64,000 nt of DNA from Lysobacterales bacterium PRO7 (GTDB lineage Bacteria; Pseudomonadota; Gammaproteobacteria; Xanthomonadales; Rhodanobacteraceae): contig QWHH01000016.1 of the NCBI GenBank assembly GCA_021404785.1, positions 30,077 through 94,076 of the forward strand, read 5' to 3'. A program made the translations under genes and the position numbers. Shown here piece after piece: positions 51,473-61,265 of this stretch. Position 1 is the stretch's first letter; every line of letters begins with the position of its first letter. The notes beneath the pieces are model-generated. The model did no database searches. It saw only the letters and a list, made by a program, of their open reading frames with translations, and was not told the DNA's origin.

Positions 51473-54064
51473 TCATCCGCTCTTCTCCCCCGATCTCCAC
51501 GCCACCCATGCGCCAATCAACGCAGAAAGGTACGGAATCGCCTGAGCGGAAAGAATGGCGATCCACAATTTGCCTTCCAGGTAGTTGATGCCGACCGCGT
51601 GCAGCATGCCGAAGATGCCGAGTGCGATGGCGATGAACATGAGCAGTTCTTCCTGCACGGCGGCGAACGGATTCGGGCGCTTGCCGATGCGCCGGCTCTT
51701 GGCGGTGCGCACGAACTCGCCGTGCTTCTTCCACAGGCCGAGGTAAATCCCGCGCGCAATCGCGTGCGACAGGCCCATGCTGGCGATGGACGCGGCGATG
51801 GTGTCTTTCCACGAACACGGCACGCGCACGCGGTAGAGCCAGATGCCGATCACGGCCTTGAACACGAAGAATCCCAGGATCGGATAGATGAACAAATCCA
51901 GCGGCAGGTTGAAGTATTCCGGTAATCCAATCATGCCCGCGGTCCAGGCCAGCGCGAGCAGGGTGAAGGCCAGATGCAGCGCATCGGCGAACCACGAGAA
52001 CCAGCCGGTCAGGAAATGGAAGCGCTGGCCCCAGGTAAGCGGACCGCGTTCGGTCATCCAGTCCCAGCGCGCCTTGAGAATCTGCATCGCACCGAATGCC
52101 CAGCGATAGCGTTGTGACTTGTACGCGGTGAAATCGGCGGGTGTGAGGCCGCGCCCCATGACTTCGTCGACGTAGACGAGGTCGTAGCCGGAATGCATCA
52201 AGCGCAATCCCAGTTCGGCATCCTCGCAGATCGTCCATTCGCTCCAGCCGCCGGTGGATTCCAGCGCGCCGCGCCGGACCATGGTCATGGTGCCGTGCTG
52301 GATGATCGCGTTGCGCTCGTTGCGATGGTGCATGCCGATGCGGAAGAAACCGTCGTATTCCCAATTCGTCATGCGCCGGAACGCGTTGTGCTCGTAGTCG
52401 CGATGCGCCTGTGGGCACTGCACGACGGCGACTTTCGGGTCGGCGAAATAGCCGGTCAGCGCGCGCAGCCAGTCCGGACGCACCACGTAATCGGCATCGA
52501 TCACGGCCACGACTTCGGCGCGTGCATCGGTTACCGACAAGCCGTAATTCAGTGCACCGGCCTTGAAGCCGGGCCAGGGATTCAAGTGGAAGAAGCGGAA
52601 TTTCGGCCCCAGTTTCTTGCAGTATTCCTCGACCGGCTGCCAGACCTCGTCGCGCTTGGTGTTGTTGTCGATCACCAGCACTTCAAAGTTTTCGTACTCG
52701 AGCGCGGCGAGTGAATCCAGCGTCAGTATCACCATCTCCGGCGGCTCGTTGCAGCAGGCCAGATGGACCGACACGAACGGCTGCGGGTCGCCGGGCTTGG
52801 GTTCGAGCAGATCGAAATGGCGCAGCCATTTGCCACGCCACAGCACTTCGGTGAACTCGAATCCGTTGATCAGCAGGATCGCGATGATCGCCACTTGCGC
52901 TGGCGCGAGGATGGTCAGCATCGTCCAGTCGAACGGGTCGAGATAGAACGCGTACGGTAGCGTCGCCGACCATACCAGCAGGGACACCGACAACTGGATC
53001 AGCACGCAATAGAACATCAGGCCCACGGCCTTGAAGCGCATGAAGTGGCGCGCAAACCAGAACATCGGCAGCAGAGCGAGCAGGCAGGCGATGCCGGCCT
53101 TCCACGGCCATGACGGATCTTCCACCACCGGCCCGGTCAGCGAGAATTTCGGCGCGCGGTCGGCGCCGAACATGCCCCAATACGCGCCAACACGGCCTTC
53201 GAACGGCTCCTTCCACGGCTGGTCGAACGCTTCCATCAGGTTGTAGTCGATGTGGCGTTCCGCCGCGACATTGAGCCATTGGCGGATGAAAAGGCTTTCG
53301 TTCGCGACGGATGCCAGCGCACCCTTGATGCGGTCGCCGGACGACGGCCAGCCGACTTCGCCGATGACGATGTGCTTGCCCGGGAACGCGCTTTGCAGTT
53401 CGTAATAGCGCATCAGTACCTGCAGGCCGATCGCATCCTTGCGCGGGTAGCCTTCCCAGTACGGCAGCAGGTGCACGGTGATGAAATCCACATGCTTGGC
53501 GAGCTGCGGATATTTGAGCCAGACATGCCACGGTTCGGCGGTGGACACGGGCACCTTGACCTGCGCACGCACGCGGTCGATGTAGGAGATCAGCGTGTCC
53601 ACGCCCATGTCGTTGCGCAGCAGGGTTTCGTTGCCGACGATGACGCGCGTTATGTTGGAATTGTTTCGCGCCAGATCGATCAGCGCCGCGACTTCGTCTT
53701 CATCGTGCTGCCAGCGATGGTCGAGGTAGGCGCCGGCGGTGACCGTCATGCCGTACTTTTTCGCGATTGCCGGAATCGCCGGATTCTCCAGCGCGGCGTA
53801 GAGGCGAATGTTGCTGGTGTACTTCGACAACAGCTTCAGATCGGTGTCGACTTGATCGGTGGACGGATAGATGAGCTTGTTCGGATTCTGGTAGCGCTGG
53901 TAGGGCGTGTAGCTGAAGCTTTCGATCTTGCCGGTCCAGTCGGCCGGATGCGCGGGCCGATTCAGCGCCGCCCACAGCGCGAAGTTCAGGCCGGCCACGA
54001 ACAGGGCGAGGAACAACGCGCGCCAGAACGACAGCCGGGTGGCGGTGGCAGGAGGTTGATTCAA
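51473..54064 (-). CDS. GH17-GT2 fusion: membrane beta-glucan synthase/remodelling enzyme (NdvB-like)
   Basis: Inner-membrane protein of 863 residues. After one helix (about 13-33), residues about 45-310 form a periplasmic GH17 (beta-1,3-glucanase fold) domain with candidate acid/base Glu in IVGNETLL and nucleophile Glu in VIGEVGWPSSG. Helices at about 320-400 lead to a cytoplasmic GT2 domain with DADYVV, ICEDAELGLRL and the QRYRW motif of processive beta-glycan synthases, then further helices to about 860. Similar fusions make cyclic or branched beta-glucans. Transcribed alone; ends near a REP doublet. Confidence 0.88.
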   Translation of the reverse strand: MNQPPATATRLSFWRALFLALFVAGLNFALWAALNRPAHPADWTGKIESFSYTPYQRYQNPNKLIYPSTDQVDTDLKLLSKYTSNIRLYAALENPAIPAIAKKYGMTVTAGAYLDHRWQHDEDEVAALIDLARNNSNITRVIVGNETLLRNDMGVDTLISYIDRVRAQVKVPVSTAEPWHVWLKYPQLAKHVDFITVHLLPYWEGYPRKDAIGLQVLMRYYELQSAFPGKHIVIGEVGWPSSGDRIKGALASVANESLFIRQWLNVAAERHIDYNLMEAFDQPWKEPFEGRVGAYWGMFGADRAPKFSLTGPVVEDPSWPWKAGIACLLALLPMFWFARHFMRFKAVGLMFYCVLIQLSVSLLVWSATLPYAFYLDPFDWTMLTILAPAQVAIIAILLINGFEFTEVLWRGKWLRHFDLLEPKPGDPQPFVSVHLACCNEPPEMVILTLDSLAALEYENFEVLVIDNNTKRDEVWQPVEEYCKKLGPKFRFFHLNPWPGFKAGALNYGLSVTDARAEVVAVIDADYVVRPDWLRALTGYFADPKVAVVQCPQAHRDYEHNAFRRMTNWEYDGFFRIGMHHRNERNAIIQHGTMTMVRRGALESTGGWSEWTICEDAELGLRLMHSGYDLVYVDEVMGRGLTPADFTAYKSQRYRWAFGAMQILKARWDWMTERGPLTWGQRFHFLTGWFSWFADALHLAFTLLALAWTAGMIGLPEYFNLPLDLFIYPILGFFVFKAVIGIWLYRVRVPCSWKDTIAASIASMGLSHAIARGIYLGLWKKHGEFVRTAKSRRIGKRPNPFAAVQEELLMFIAIALGIFGMLHAVGINYLEGKLWIAILSAQAIPYLSALIGAWVAWRSGEKSG

Positions 54065-54130
54065 GACGGGTCCCTGATCGATTTTGCGACACGCGAGCCG
54101 GCGCAGAATAGCCCAATGGCGCGGCGCGGC

Positions 54131-54841
54131 TCAATCGGCGTGATGGGTTCGCCGTTCTCGCCACTTGCTGATCACAACCGGCGTCAGCGCCAGCAGGCCC
54201 ATCGCAACCAGTGGCGCTATCACCCACGGATCGGAAAACAAACTCAGGTTGACGGCGTGGTTCGCACCGATGTTCTTCGCCAAGCCGGCGCCGAGCACGG
54301 TTTCGATACCGACCATCAACGCGCCGCCGCCAGCGGTCGCGGCGAAGAACAGCCATAACGGGCAGCGCAGCCAGGCCAGCGCCACGGTGACGCCGCCGAA
54401 CGGGAAGAATGGCACCAGGCGCAGGAAGCAGGTGTAGCTGACCGGATGCGCCAGATATCCGCCACGCAATTTTTCCACCAGCGCCGGCGCGGTGCCGCCG
54501 CCTGTGCTGGCGAATGCGTGGCGGCTGGCAAGAAACAGGATCAACGCGCCCAGGGTCGCACCGGTCGTCGACAGGATCGTGCCCCAGGCGACGCCGAACA
54601 GCATGCCCCCGGCAAGGATCACCACGAGCACACCCGGCACGCCGGTGGCAATGGCGAGCGTGGTCACGCCGACATGCAGTAGTCCGGCCTGAATCGGATG
54701 CGCCGCGATCCGCGCCTGCAATTGCGCTTGCGAGGCCGCGAGCGTTTCCGGGCGAAAGCGGTTCAACACGCCCGTCGACAGCAGGGCGATGCCGATACCG
54801 ATCAGGATGAGCAGTGGCAGGAAGGCGCGCAGACGTTTCAT
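54131..54841 (-). CDS. VTT-domain (TVP38/DedA-like) membrane protein
   Basis: Inner-membrane protein of 236 residues. The VTT/SNARE-associated signature is visible in PGVLVVILAGGMLFGVAWGTILSTTGATLGALILFLASRHAF and LRLVPFFPFGGVTVALA (both part of longer segments). Such proteins act as lipid scramblases or transporters. ATG 54841 puts a membrane helix at the N-terminus. It lies just downstream of the ExeM gene beyond a hairpin. Confidence 0.88.
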   Translation of the reverse strand: MKRLRAFLPLLILIGIGIALLSTGVLNRFRPETLAASQAQLQARIAAHPIQAGLLHVGVTTLAIATGVPGVLVVILAGGMLFGVAWGTILSTTGATLGALILFLASRHAFASTGGGTAPALVEKLRGGYLAHPVSYTCFLRLVPFFPFGGVTVALAWLRCPLWLFFAATAGGGALMVGIETVLGAGLAKNIGANHAVNLSLFSDPWVIAPLVAMGLLALTPVVISKWRERRTHHAD

Positions 54842-54859
54842 GGTTTCATGGAAACAAGA

Positions 54860-54879
54860 GGGGCCGGTTGCCCGGCCCC
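54860..54879 (-). terminator. Hairpin terminator after the ExeM-type nuclease gene
   Basis: GGGGCCGG (54860-54867) and CCGGCCCC (54872-54879) with a TTGC/GCAA loop; on the minus strand CTCTTGTTTCC follows. GC-rich stem with a modest T-run. Confidence 0.6.
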
Positions 54880-54905
54880 GAAGTTTAACCGTTGTCGCGC
54901 ATGAA

Positions 54906-57900
54906 TCATTTCCTGACGGATGTTCCCGAATCGCATCCGCTAACGCACGGCGGGCCAACCATATAGGGCGGATCCTCGAAACCGTTGGCGAAGATGCGGT
55001 CGATCGTGATCGTCATCACCTGGCCATCGTGGTCGCCCGCGCGAGCTGCGGTGACGGGATCAAGGATCACGTTGCTCGCTTCGGAAGTGTCGGAGTTGCC
55101 GTGCGCGTTTTCGACGCGCACGAAATCCTGCCAGGCGCGCCGCGACAACACGATGTGATCGATCTCCTGCGCCAGTCCATCGTAGTTGAACGAATAGCGC
55201 AGGCCCGGGTTCGCCCTGATGCCACTGTCGATCAGGGTCGGGTTCGGTGCGGCGTATGGACTTGGCCAGTACTTGTTGTCGCTTTGCACGGCGTTGCCGG
55301 TGATGAGGCCGGTGACGTCGGCGTAGCCGTCGCTGAATTCGTAGGCATTGAAATCGCCCGCGACGACCAATGGCACGCTGGCATCGCCAACAACATCGAA
55401 CGAGCCAGTGGTAATCGTGCCGTCGGCAGCCTGCTGCGCATTGCCTGCACCGATCAGGGTCTGGCCGTTCTGCCAGGCATCGGCGATCGAGGCGATCTGC
55501 GCGGCCTGCTGGGCGCGCTTCGGCCCGACGTAGGGCTTGGTGTCGATGCCGCTGAGCGAACGCCCGTAGATGGCGAGCAGGGCGAACTTGTAGCCATTCC
55601 AGGTTGCCTGCATCAGTACCGGCGGACGGTCGTTGAGCAGGCACGAGGTGCCGCTGGAGCAATACGAAGTCGTGGTGCCCTTGTACAACTGCGTGACTGA
55701 GTCCACCGCAACGTCGCTGCGCACCAGGATACCGATGTTGATGCCGCCGACATCATTGCCCGGAATCACATAGGTCTGGTAGGTCACGCCGCAACCGACC
55801 GAGCCGGTCGAGGTGTTGTCGGCGATCTTGGCGGCGAGGTCGTGCGCCACAGCGAGGCTCTCGATCTCTTCGACATCCAGCACCACGGGCGCTTTCAGAA
55901 CGGTGCAGACCTGGCGCGTCCATTTCGCCAGGCGTGCCTGGTACTGCGCCGTGGTCGGACACCAATCCGAGCCGCCGAGTGCGGGTGCCGACGGACAGTT
56001 GCTGGTGTCGGCACTGCCGTCAAGCACGTCGTTGAACATGTGCAGCAGGTTCTGCGTGCCAAACGTCAGTGTTCCGTCGACCGGATCGGATACCGGCTGC
56101 ACTTCGTCGGCCGGGGTCGCGCGCATGATCGTCGTCATGCTGGCCGGATAAAGCTCGTAGATCGGCGAAGTCGCACCCGAGGGCTGGTAACCCTGGATCA
56201 CGCCGGTGACCGAGAAGCGCGTGCCGGCGTGATAGACGTAGTCGGTCGGATCGTTGTCGTAGGGGTCGCTGTCGCTGCCCGGTGCAAAGGCCAGGCCCTT
56301 GTAGTAGATCTCGATGACCTGCGGTGCGCCGTTCCACACCGGAATGGTGCCGCCGAGTCCCGGATACAGCGCGCCCGGGCCATGGAACGGACGCGGCTGG
56401 CTGGCGAGCGTGGCATAAAACCCGTTCGGCAGGCCGGTATGCACGGCGTCGGAGCCAACCGGATCGGTAGAGACTATTTTTCCACCAAAAGTCGCACCAG
56501 TCACTACGGCGTCGTTCATCGTCACCAACATGCCGTCGAGGCAGGCGAAGTTGCTGGCCTGATAGCCGTCGGCAGGCAGATTGATCGTCGAGCCCGTACC
56601 CACGCAGGGGCCGGTGGTCGGGTCGTCGGTTGGCGGGTGGTCGTCAAGCACATAAGCCGGTGGCAGCGCGTTGCCGTGGCTGGCGATGTTGTTGATCGTG
56701 ACTGAACTCAGTTCGGTGGAGCCGCTGTATTCCTGCACGGTGGCGGTCACCGTAACCGCGTCGCCCACGGCGACCAGACCGGCGGAAACACTGCCGAAAA
56801 CGTAGATGCCACGCGAGGCGGTCAGGTCCGGGTTGGCGGTGAAGTCACCCGTGTCCTGCAGGAAGAATCCCTTGCCCGGGTTGATCGCAGTGACGATGCC
56901 GGACGTCGTCACGATCTGGCTGTTGAGCGGGGATGCGGAGCCGTGGCCCTGGATCTGCATGATCGTGACTGTTGTTGGAACCTGCGTGACTGTCAGTGCA
57001 ATATTCACGGTGCCGGTATGGCTGATGTCATCGGTGACAGTCGCTGCGAGCGTCTTGGAGCCGGGACTGGTCGCGGAACTGACCGTGACGCCGGTGAGGG
57101 AGAAATTCGCGTGATCGCCACTGTCGGTCATTGCGACGGAAGTGCCACCACCGATTGGGCTCAGGTCGACATTGACGGACGCGATGCTGGTCGCGCCGGT
57201 GCCGGGCGTCGCTGCAACAGACAGAGTCGTTGTCGTTGCACCGTCGTTCGGAACGGAAGCCGGATTTGCGCTGCCGGTGCCGCTGGGGTTACCACCGCCG
57301 CCGCAGGCGTTGGCAGCGGTGCCGGAATAGCGCGGGTTGGGCGTGTCGGCGGTGAAATCCGAGACGTTGCTGTCCGTGTCCGTGCAGCCGTTACCTGCGC
57401 GCAACAGGGCTTTGGTGAGTGCGGGTGCAGGAGCGTTATTTGCCGTGGCGGGTGAAGATTCCGGCTCTGAGCAATTGGCCGATGTGCCATAGCCGACGAA
57501 GTCGACGACGCCGGTGGTTGGGCATGCGCCGGACAGCGTGGTGCCATTGCTGACCAGTGCCAGTTTGCCGCTGGAGCCGGATGCGGCGACCGTGCCTGCG
57601 CCATCCAGATCGAAATACGGAAGGGCGGCGCCATTTGCGGCATTGCCGTTGAACTGGATGAGCAAATATTTGCCGGGGTCAATCTTCGTACTGGAGGGGA
57701 TGGTGTATTTGCCGCTCCAATTGCCCGTGCTACTTGCAGAGCCGTATTGCACCGACCAGCCACTGACATCCTGTTGTGAAGCGCTTTTATTGAAAAGTTC
57801 GACGTACTTTTTGTTGTAGGTCGCCCCGCTGCTTCCGCCATTGGCGTAGATCTGGCTGATGACAACCTGGGCTTGCGCACTGCCCGCAACGGCCAACAGG

Positions 57901-57938
57901 GCCAGACTCAGCAATCGACAAATGAATTTTCCAGACAT
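54906..57938 (-). CDS. ExeM/NucH-type secreted endonuclease with lamin-tail domain
   Basis: Secreted protein of 1010 residues. Signal peptide about 1-23 (GSAQA). A lamin-tail-like beta domain (about 24-190: VVISQIYANGGSSGATYNKK, YVELFN) is followed by an Ig-like/adhesin segment, an OB-type nucleic-acid-binding stretch (about 330-560), and a C-terminal EEP nuclease domain with TFGTQNLLHMFND, DVEEIES, GDFNAYEF, DHIVLSRR and GDHDGQ. It would degrade extracellular DNA for nutrients or biofilm remodelling. The C-terminus holds DRIFANGFEDPP, a short motif I associate with secreted Lysobacterales proteins. Confidence 0.88.
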   Translation of the reverse strand: MSGKFICRLLSLALLAVAGSAQAQVVISQIYANGGSSGATYNKKYVELFNKSASQQDVSGWSVQYGSASSTGNWSGKYTIPSSTKIDPGKYLLIQFNGNAANGAALPYFDLDGAGTVAASGSSGKLALVSNGTTLSGACPTTGVVDFVGYGTSANCSEPESSPATANNAPAPALTKALLRAGNGCTDTDSNVSDFTADTPNPRYSGTAANACGGGGNPSGTGSANPASVPNDGATTTTLSVAATPGTGATSIASVNVDLSPIGGGTSVAMTDSGDHANFSLTGVTVSSATSPGSKTLAATVTDDISHTGTVNIALTVTQVPTTVTIMQIQGHGSASPLNSQIVTTSGIVTAINPGKGFFLQDTGDFTANPDLTASRGIYVFGSVSAGLVAVGDAVTVTATVQEYSGSTELSSVTINNIASHGNALPPAYVLDDHPPTDDPTTGPCVGTGSTINLPADGYQASNFACLDGMLVTMNDAVVTGATFGGKIVSTDPVGSDAVHTGLPNGFYATLASQPRPFHGPGALYPGLGGTIPVWNGAPQVIEIYYKGLAFAPGSDSDPYDNDPTDYVYHAGTRFSVTGVIQGYQPSGATSPIYELYPASMTTIMRATPADEVQPVSDPVDGTLTFGTQNLLHMFNDVLDGSADTSNCPSAPALGGSDWCPTTAQYQARLAKWTRQVCTVLKAPVVLDVEEIESLAVAHDLAAKIADNTSTGSVGCGVTYQTYVIPGNDVGGINIGILVRSDVAVDSVTQLYKGTTTSYCSSGTSCLLNDRPPVLMQATWNGYKFALLAIYGRSLSGIDTKPYVGPKRAQQAAQIASIADAWQNGQTLIGAGNAQQAADGTITTGSFDVVGDASVPLVVAGDFNAYEFSDGYADVTGLITGNAVQSDNKYWPSPYAAPNPTLIDSGIRANPGLRYSFNYDGLAQEIDHIVLSRRAWQDFVRVENAHGNSDTSEASNVILDPVTAARAGDHDGQVMTITIDRIFANGFEDPPYMVGPPCVSGCDSGTSVRK

Positions 57939-57992
57939 GACACTCCCCAGGACGGATTGAACGGCAAAAGACGCATGCTAGGCCGCCTGTTT

Positions 57993-58006
57993 GACACTTT
58001 CGTGTC
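57993..58006. promoter_or_regulatory. Short palindrome upstream of the ExeM gene
   Basis: GACAC, TTTC, GTGTC lies 55 bp upstream of the nuclease ATG in the 57939-58164 gap, the longest gene-free stretch of the window. It could be an operator or chance. Nothing else stands out in the gap. Confidence 0.2.
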
Positions 58007-58164
58007 GCACGCGACCACACCGGCGGATTGCGCCGAGGTGCGCCCATTGGTGAACCGGCCCCCCAGACGATCACATCGGATCGTTTGCGCGGCGCCGTGC
58101 CGCGTGCCATGGACCGGTCGTGCGGGACTCTACAACGAATTTCGCGGCCGTGCCACGAGCAGGG

Positions 58165-59175
58165 TCACGGCGTCTGCCGCCGCGTTGCGGAGGCGGCGAA
58201 AACCGTGATTTCTTCGCGGTCGTGATAGAGCTGCTTCGCGCGCACCACGCTCGCGGCCGCGCGCACTCGCGCAAGGCAAGATTGCGCTTCGTCGAAACGT
58301 TTTTTCATCGGCAGCTTGAGATTGAACATCGCGTACCGACACCAGCCTTGTTCCAACCACTGTGCGATCAACTCGGCGACGCGGCGCGGTTGCTCGACCA
58401 TGTCGCAGACCAGCCAGTCCACCGGTTTGCCCGGACGGAAGCGAAAGCCATCTTCGCGACGATGCTGGACAATGCCCGAATCAAGCAATGCGCGATCCAT
58501 GGGTCCGTTGTCGACGGCGACGACGCGGATCGAGCGGCGCACGAGCTGATACGTCCAGCCGCCCGGTGCGGCGCCGAGATCCACCGCGGTCATGCCGGCT
58601 TTCAACCAGCGCGCGCGTTCGCCGTCGTCGAGCAGGGTCAGGAATGCTTCTTCGAGCTTGAGCGTGGAGCGGCTCGGCGCTTCGCGCGGGAATTTCAGGC
58701 GCGGTATGCCCTGCGGCCATGGCGCGCAGGATTCCGGATCGGCTGTGCACAAATATACTTCGTCGCCTTGTGGAAAAAACACATGCAGACGACGTGGCGC
58801 GTGCGCGTCGAGCAACTGTGCCTTTTTCAGCGCGCCGACCAGCGCGTTGCCAAAGCTTTTGCACAACGGCGCAAGCTGCTTGCCCGCGTCGCTGTCCGGC
58901 GCTTCCGTCCACACGTCATTGAGTTTCTCGTTGCGTTCGCGCAGCGCGGCAATGATTGACGTGAGCCGATCGTTGCGCGGCAATCCGGAAAGATGGGCAA
59001 ACGCGACAAGGCACTGGCGCGCGAAGATCAGCTCGCGCCAATCGGCCTGCTGCGCGCTTGCGCAGACGACAAAGCCGTCGCCGCGCTCGGTTTGTGCGCC
59101 GGTTCGCCCGGCGATTTCCTGTGCGCATTCGCTCTCGAAGCCTGGGCGGCAATACAACAGCAGCGCGTCATTCAT
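58165..59175 (-). CDS. rlmM: 23S rRNA (cytidine(2498)-2'-O)-methyltransferase
   Basis: Cytoplasmic SAM-dependent ribose methyltransferase of 336 residues. An N-terminal THUMP-like region opens with LLLYCRPGFESECAQEI; the Rossmann methyltransferase domain has VDLGAAPGGWTYQL, DNGPMD, CDMVEQP and FNLKLPMKKR, with the K-D-K-E catalytic set. Slightly shorter than E. coli RlmM (366). ATG 59175 lies inside the response-regulator stop (4-bp overlap), so it is translated from the two-component operon. Confidence 0.93.
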   Translation of the reverse strand: MNDALLLYCRPGFESECAQEIAGRTGAQTERGDGFVVCASAQQADWRELIFARQCLVAFAHLSGLPRNDRLTSIIAALRERNEKLNDVWTEAPDSDAGKQLAPLCKSFGNALVGALKKAQLLDAHAPRRLHVFFPQGDEVYLCTADPESCAPWPQGIPRLKFPREAPSRSTLKLEEAFLTLLDDGERARWLKAGMTAVDLGAAPGGWTYQLVRRSIRVVAVDNGPMDRALLDSGIVQHRREDGFRFRPGKPVDWLVCDMVEQPRRVAELIAQWLEQGWCRYAMFNLKLPMKKRFDEAQSCLARVRAAASVVRAKQLYHDREEITVFAASATRRQTP

Positions 59176-59825
59176 GACTTCTTGAGACCGGATTTCCACG
59201 CAAATACCGCCGCCTGCGTGCGGTCGCCGAGGCCGAGCTTGGCGAGCATGTTGCCGACATGGGTCTTGACGGTTTTCTCGGAAATCCCCAACTGTTCCGC
59301 GATGCGCTGGTTGCTGGCGCCTTCCGCGATCAGCGCCAGCACTTCGCGCTCGCGCTCGCTCAGCGATGCCAGCGCGTCCGCGCCGGGACCGGATCTGCCC
59401 TGGCGCACCGCGTCGACGAGGTAACCCGCCACGCGCGGATGCAGCACCGCTTCGCCCTGCGCGGTCTTGCGGATTGCGTCGGCGAGGCCGTCGGCGTCGA
59501 TGTCCTTGAGCAGGCAAGATAACGCACCGGCTTGTATCGCGGCGAGAATGTCGCGCGCGTCGTCGAACGAGGTGAGCAGAATCGACTTTGTCGCGGGACT
59601 GGCCGTGCGGATTTCGCGGATCGCGGCGATGCCGCCGCCGGGCATCACCAGATCGATCAGGGCGACGTCGGGTTTGTGCGTGGTGCAGGCAGACACGGCG
59701 CTGTCCGCATCTTCGGCTTCGGCCACGATGGCCAGGTCCGCTTGCGTGTCGAGAAACGCGCGAATGCCCTGGCGCACCAGCACATGATCGTCGGCAATGA
59801 CGACGCGGATCGCGGCTGTGTTCAT
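59172..59825 (-). CDS. NarL/FixJ-family response regulator
   Basis: Cytoplasmic transcription factor of 217 residues. The receiver domain has acidic Asp12/Asp13, phosphoacceptor Asp58 (LIDLVMP) and Lys in CLLKD; the LuxR-type HTH is in LSEREREVLALIAEGASNQ with IAEQLGISEKTVKTHVGNML. It pairs with the adjacent sensor kinase (4-bp overlap). Targets are unknown; the nearby TonB receptor and rlmM are candidates. Confidence 0.93.
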   Translation of the reverse strand: MNTAAIRVVIADDHVLVRQGIRAFLDTQADLAIVAEAEDADSAVSACTTHKPDVALIDLVMPGGGIAAIREIRTASPATKSILLTSFDDARDILAAIQAGALSCLLKDIDADGLADAIRKTAQGEAVLHPRVAGYLVDAVRQGRSGPGADALASLSEREREVLALIAEGASNQRIAEQLGISEKTVKTHVGNMLAKLGLGDRTQAAVFAWKSGLKKS

Positions 59826-61249
59826 GCGGATAATTCCTCGGCGATGCAAAACGCGATGCGGATGCGCGTGCCTTGCGTTGTGGCGCTGTCGAATTCGAAG
59901 CGGCCCTGCGGCAGCGCCTGTGCGCGCTCGCGCATGTTCGCAAGGCCCATGCCGGAGCGCAACGGCGCATCCGCACCGCGACCGTTGTCGTCCACGATCA
60001 GCCGCGCTTCGGTAGCGTCGCGCTGCAGGCTTACCCTCACGTGCGTGGCGCCACTGTGGCGCAATACGTTGGCCAGCGCTTCGTCGACGATGCGCAACAG
60101 GTTTTCTGCTGCGTTCGGGGTTGGCACGGGAACATCGTCGAGTTGCAGATCCAGTGTTATCCCGCTGGACTGCGACCAGGTTTGCGCGCGCGCACGCACG
60201 CGTTCGACGAACGGCAATTCGGCATCGCCAGCGCGCAGTTCGTCGAGCAACAGCGCGAGTTCGCGCTGGATCTGTTGGCTCAGCGCCTGCGCTTGTTCCA
60301 TGCGCCGGCCTTCCGGATGTTCGCCAAGGTGGCGGCGCAGGGTTGCAAGTTGCAGGTTCAGCGCAAAGGCCTGTTGCTTGACCGTGTCGTGCAGGTCACG
60401 CGCCAGGCGCTGGCGTTCGGCGAGAGCAGCGAGTTGCGCGCGCGAGCGCAGCAAATCCTTGAGCTGCAACGCCATGTCGTCGAGCTGCGCGGAAAGACGC
60501 CCGAGTTCGTCGCGTGAGGTGTCGCCGATGCGTTCGGAGAAGTCTCCTTGACTCCACGCCGTGGCCGCGCGCGCGACGCGATTGAGCCGGCGCGTGACCC
60601 AGGCGACGAGGAAGAACGACGATGCCAGACCGAACACGAGCAGGTAACCCAATACGATCGGCCATTCCAGCGTGGTGTCGAACAGCAGGCGATGCCACGG
60701 CACCGGCAGACGCAATTCCACCAGCAGGTAGCCTTCGAGCGATCCCGCGCCGGTGTGGATCGGCATCAACACGCGGCGTACGCGGTACGGAGAGTCCGCT
60801 ACTGGAACCAGGCTGCCTGCGTGCCCAAGCATGTCGCGCCATGCGCTTGCATCGGTTGCGATGCCGGACTTCGGCGCGGTGGCAAGCACGCGGCCATCCG
60901 GCGTGAACACCGTTGCAGACAGCGGCGCGGATGAGAGTTCGGTGAGGATGTAGGAATCCTGCGCGAGCAAATCGCCATGTGGGCGTTGCAGGCGCAGTAC
61001 CAGCGCCTCGCTCCACAGCTCGAGGTTCGCCGGCACGCCGGAAAATTGTGTCCAGCGCTGGCCGAGATCGTTCGCTGCAGCATGCGTTGCTTCGACGAGC
61101 GAGCCGCGTTCCACGCCGGCCATGAAGCGATTGAATTCGAACGTGAGCAAGCCCGTTTCCACCAGCACCAGGCATGGCAGCGACAGCAGTACGTAGAAAA
61201 CGGTGAGCTTGAAGATCAGTCCGCGCAATTGCGGACGCAGGGGTTTCAT
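59822..61249 (-). CDS. NarX-like sensor histidine kinase (HisKA_3)
   Basis: Inner-membrane kinase of 475 residues. Two helices (about 15-35 and 190-212) flank a periplasmic sensor domain; HAMP (about 215-265, RLNRVARAATAWSQGDFSER) leads to the HisKA_3 box with phospho-His in ARDLHDTVKQQAF and an HATPase domain (DEALANVLRHSGA, VDDNGRGAD, GMGLANMRERA). ATG 61249 fits the first helix. A hairpin separates it from the TonB receptor gene upstream. Confidence 0.93.
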   Translation of the reverse strand: MKPLRPQLRGLIFKLTVFYVLLSLPCLVLVETGLLTFEFNRFMAGVERGSLVEATHAAANDLGQRWTQFSGVPANLELWSEALVLRLQRPHGDLLAQDSYILTELSSAPLSATVFTPDGRVLATAPKSGIATDASAWRDMLGHAGSLVPVADSPYRVRRVLMPIHTGAGSLEGYLLVELRLPVPWHRLLFDTTLEWPIVLGYLLVFGLASSFFLVAWVTRRLNRVARAATAWSQGDFSERIGDTSRDELGRLSAQLDDMALQLKDLLRSRAQLAALAERQRLARDLHDTVKQQAFALNLQLATLRRHLGEHPEGRRMEQAQALSQQIQRELALLLDELRAGDAELPFVERVRARAQTWSQSSGITLDLQLDDVPVPTPNAAENLLRIVDEALANVLRHSGATHVRVSLQRDATEARLIVDDNGRGADAPLRSGMGLANMRERAQALPQGRFEFDSATTQGTRIRIAFCIAEELSA

Positions 61250-61265
61250 GCGCGGAACGACGAAG

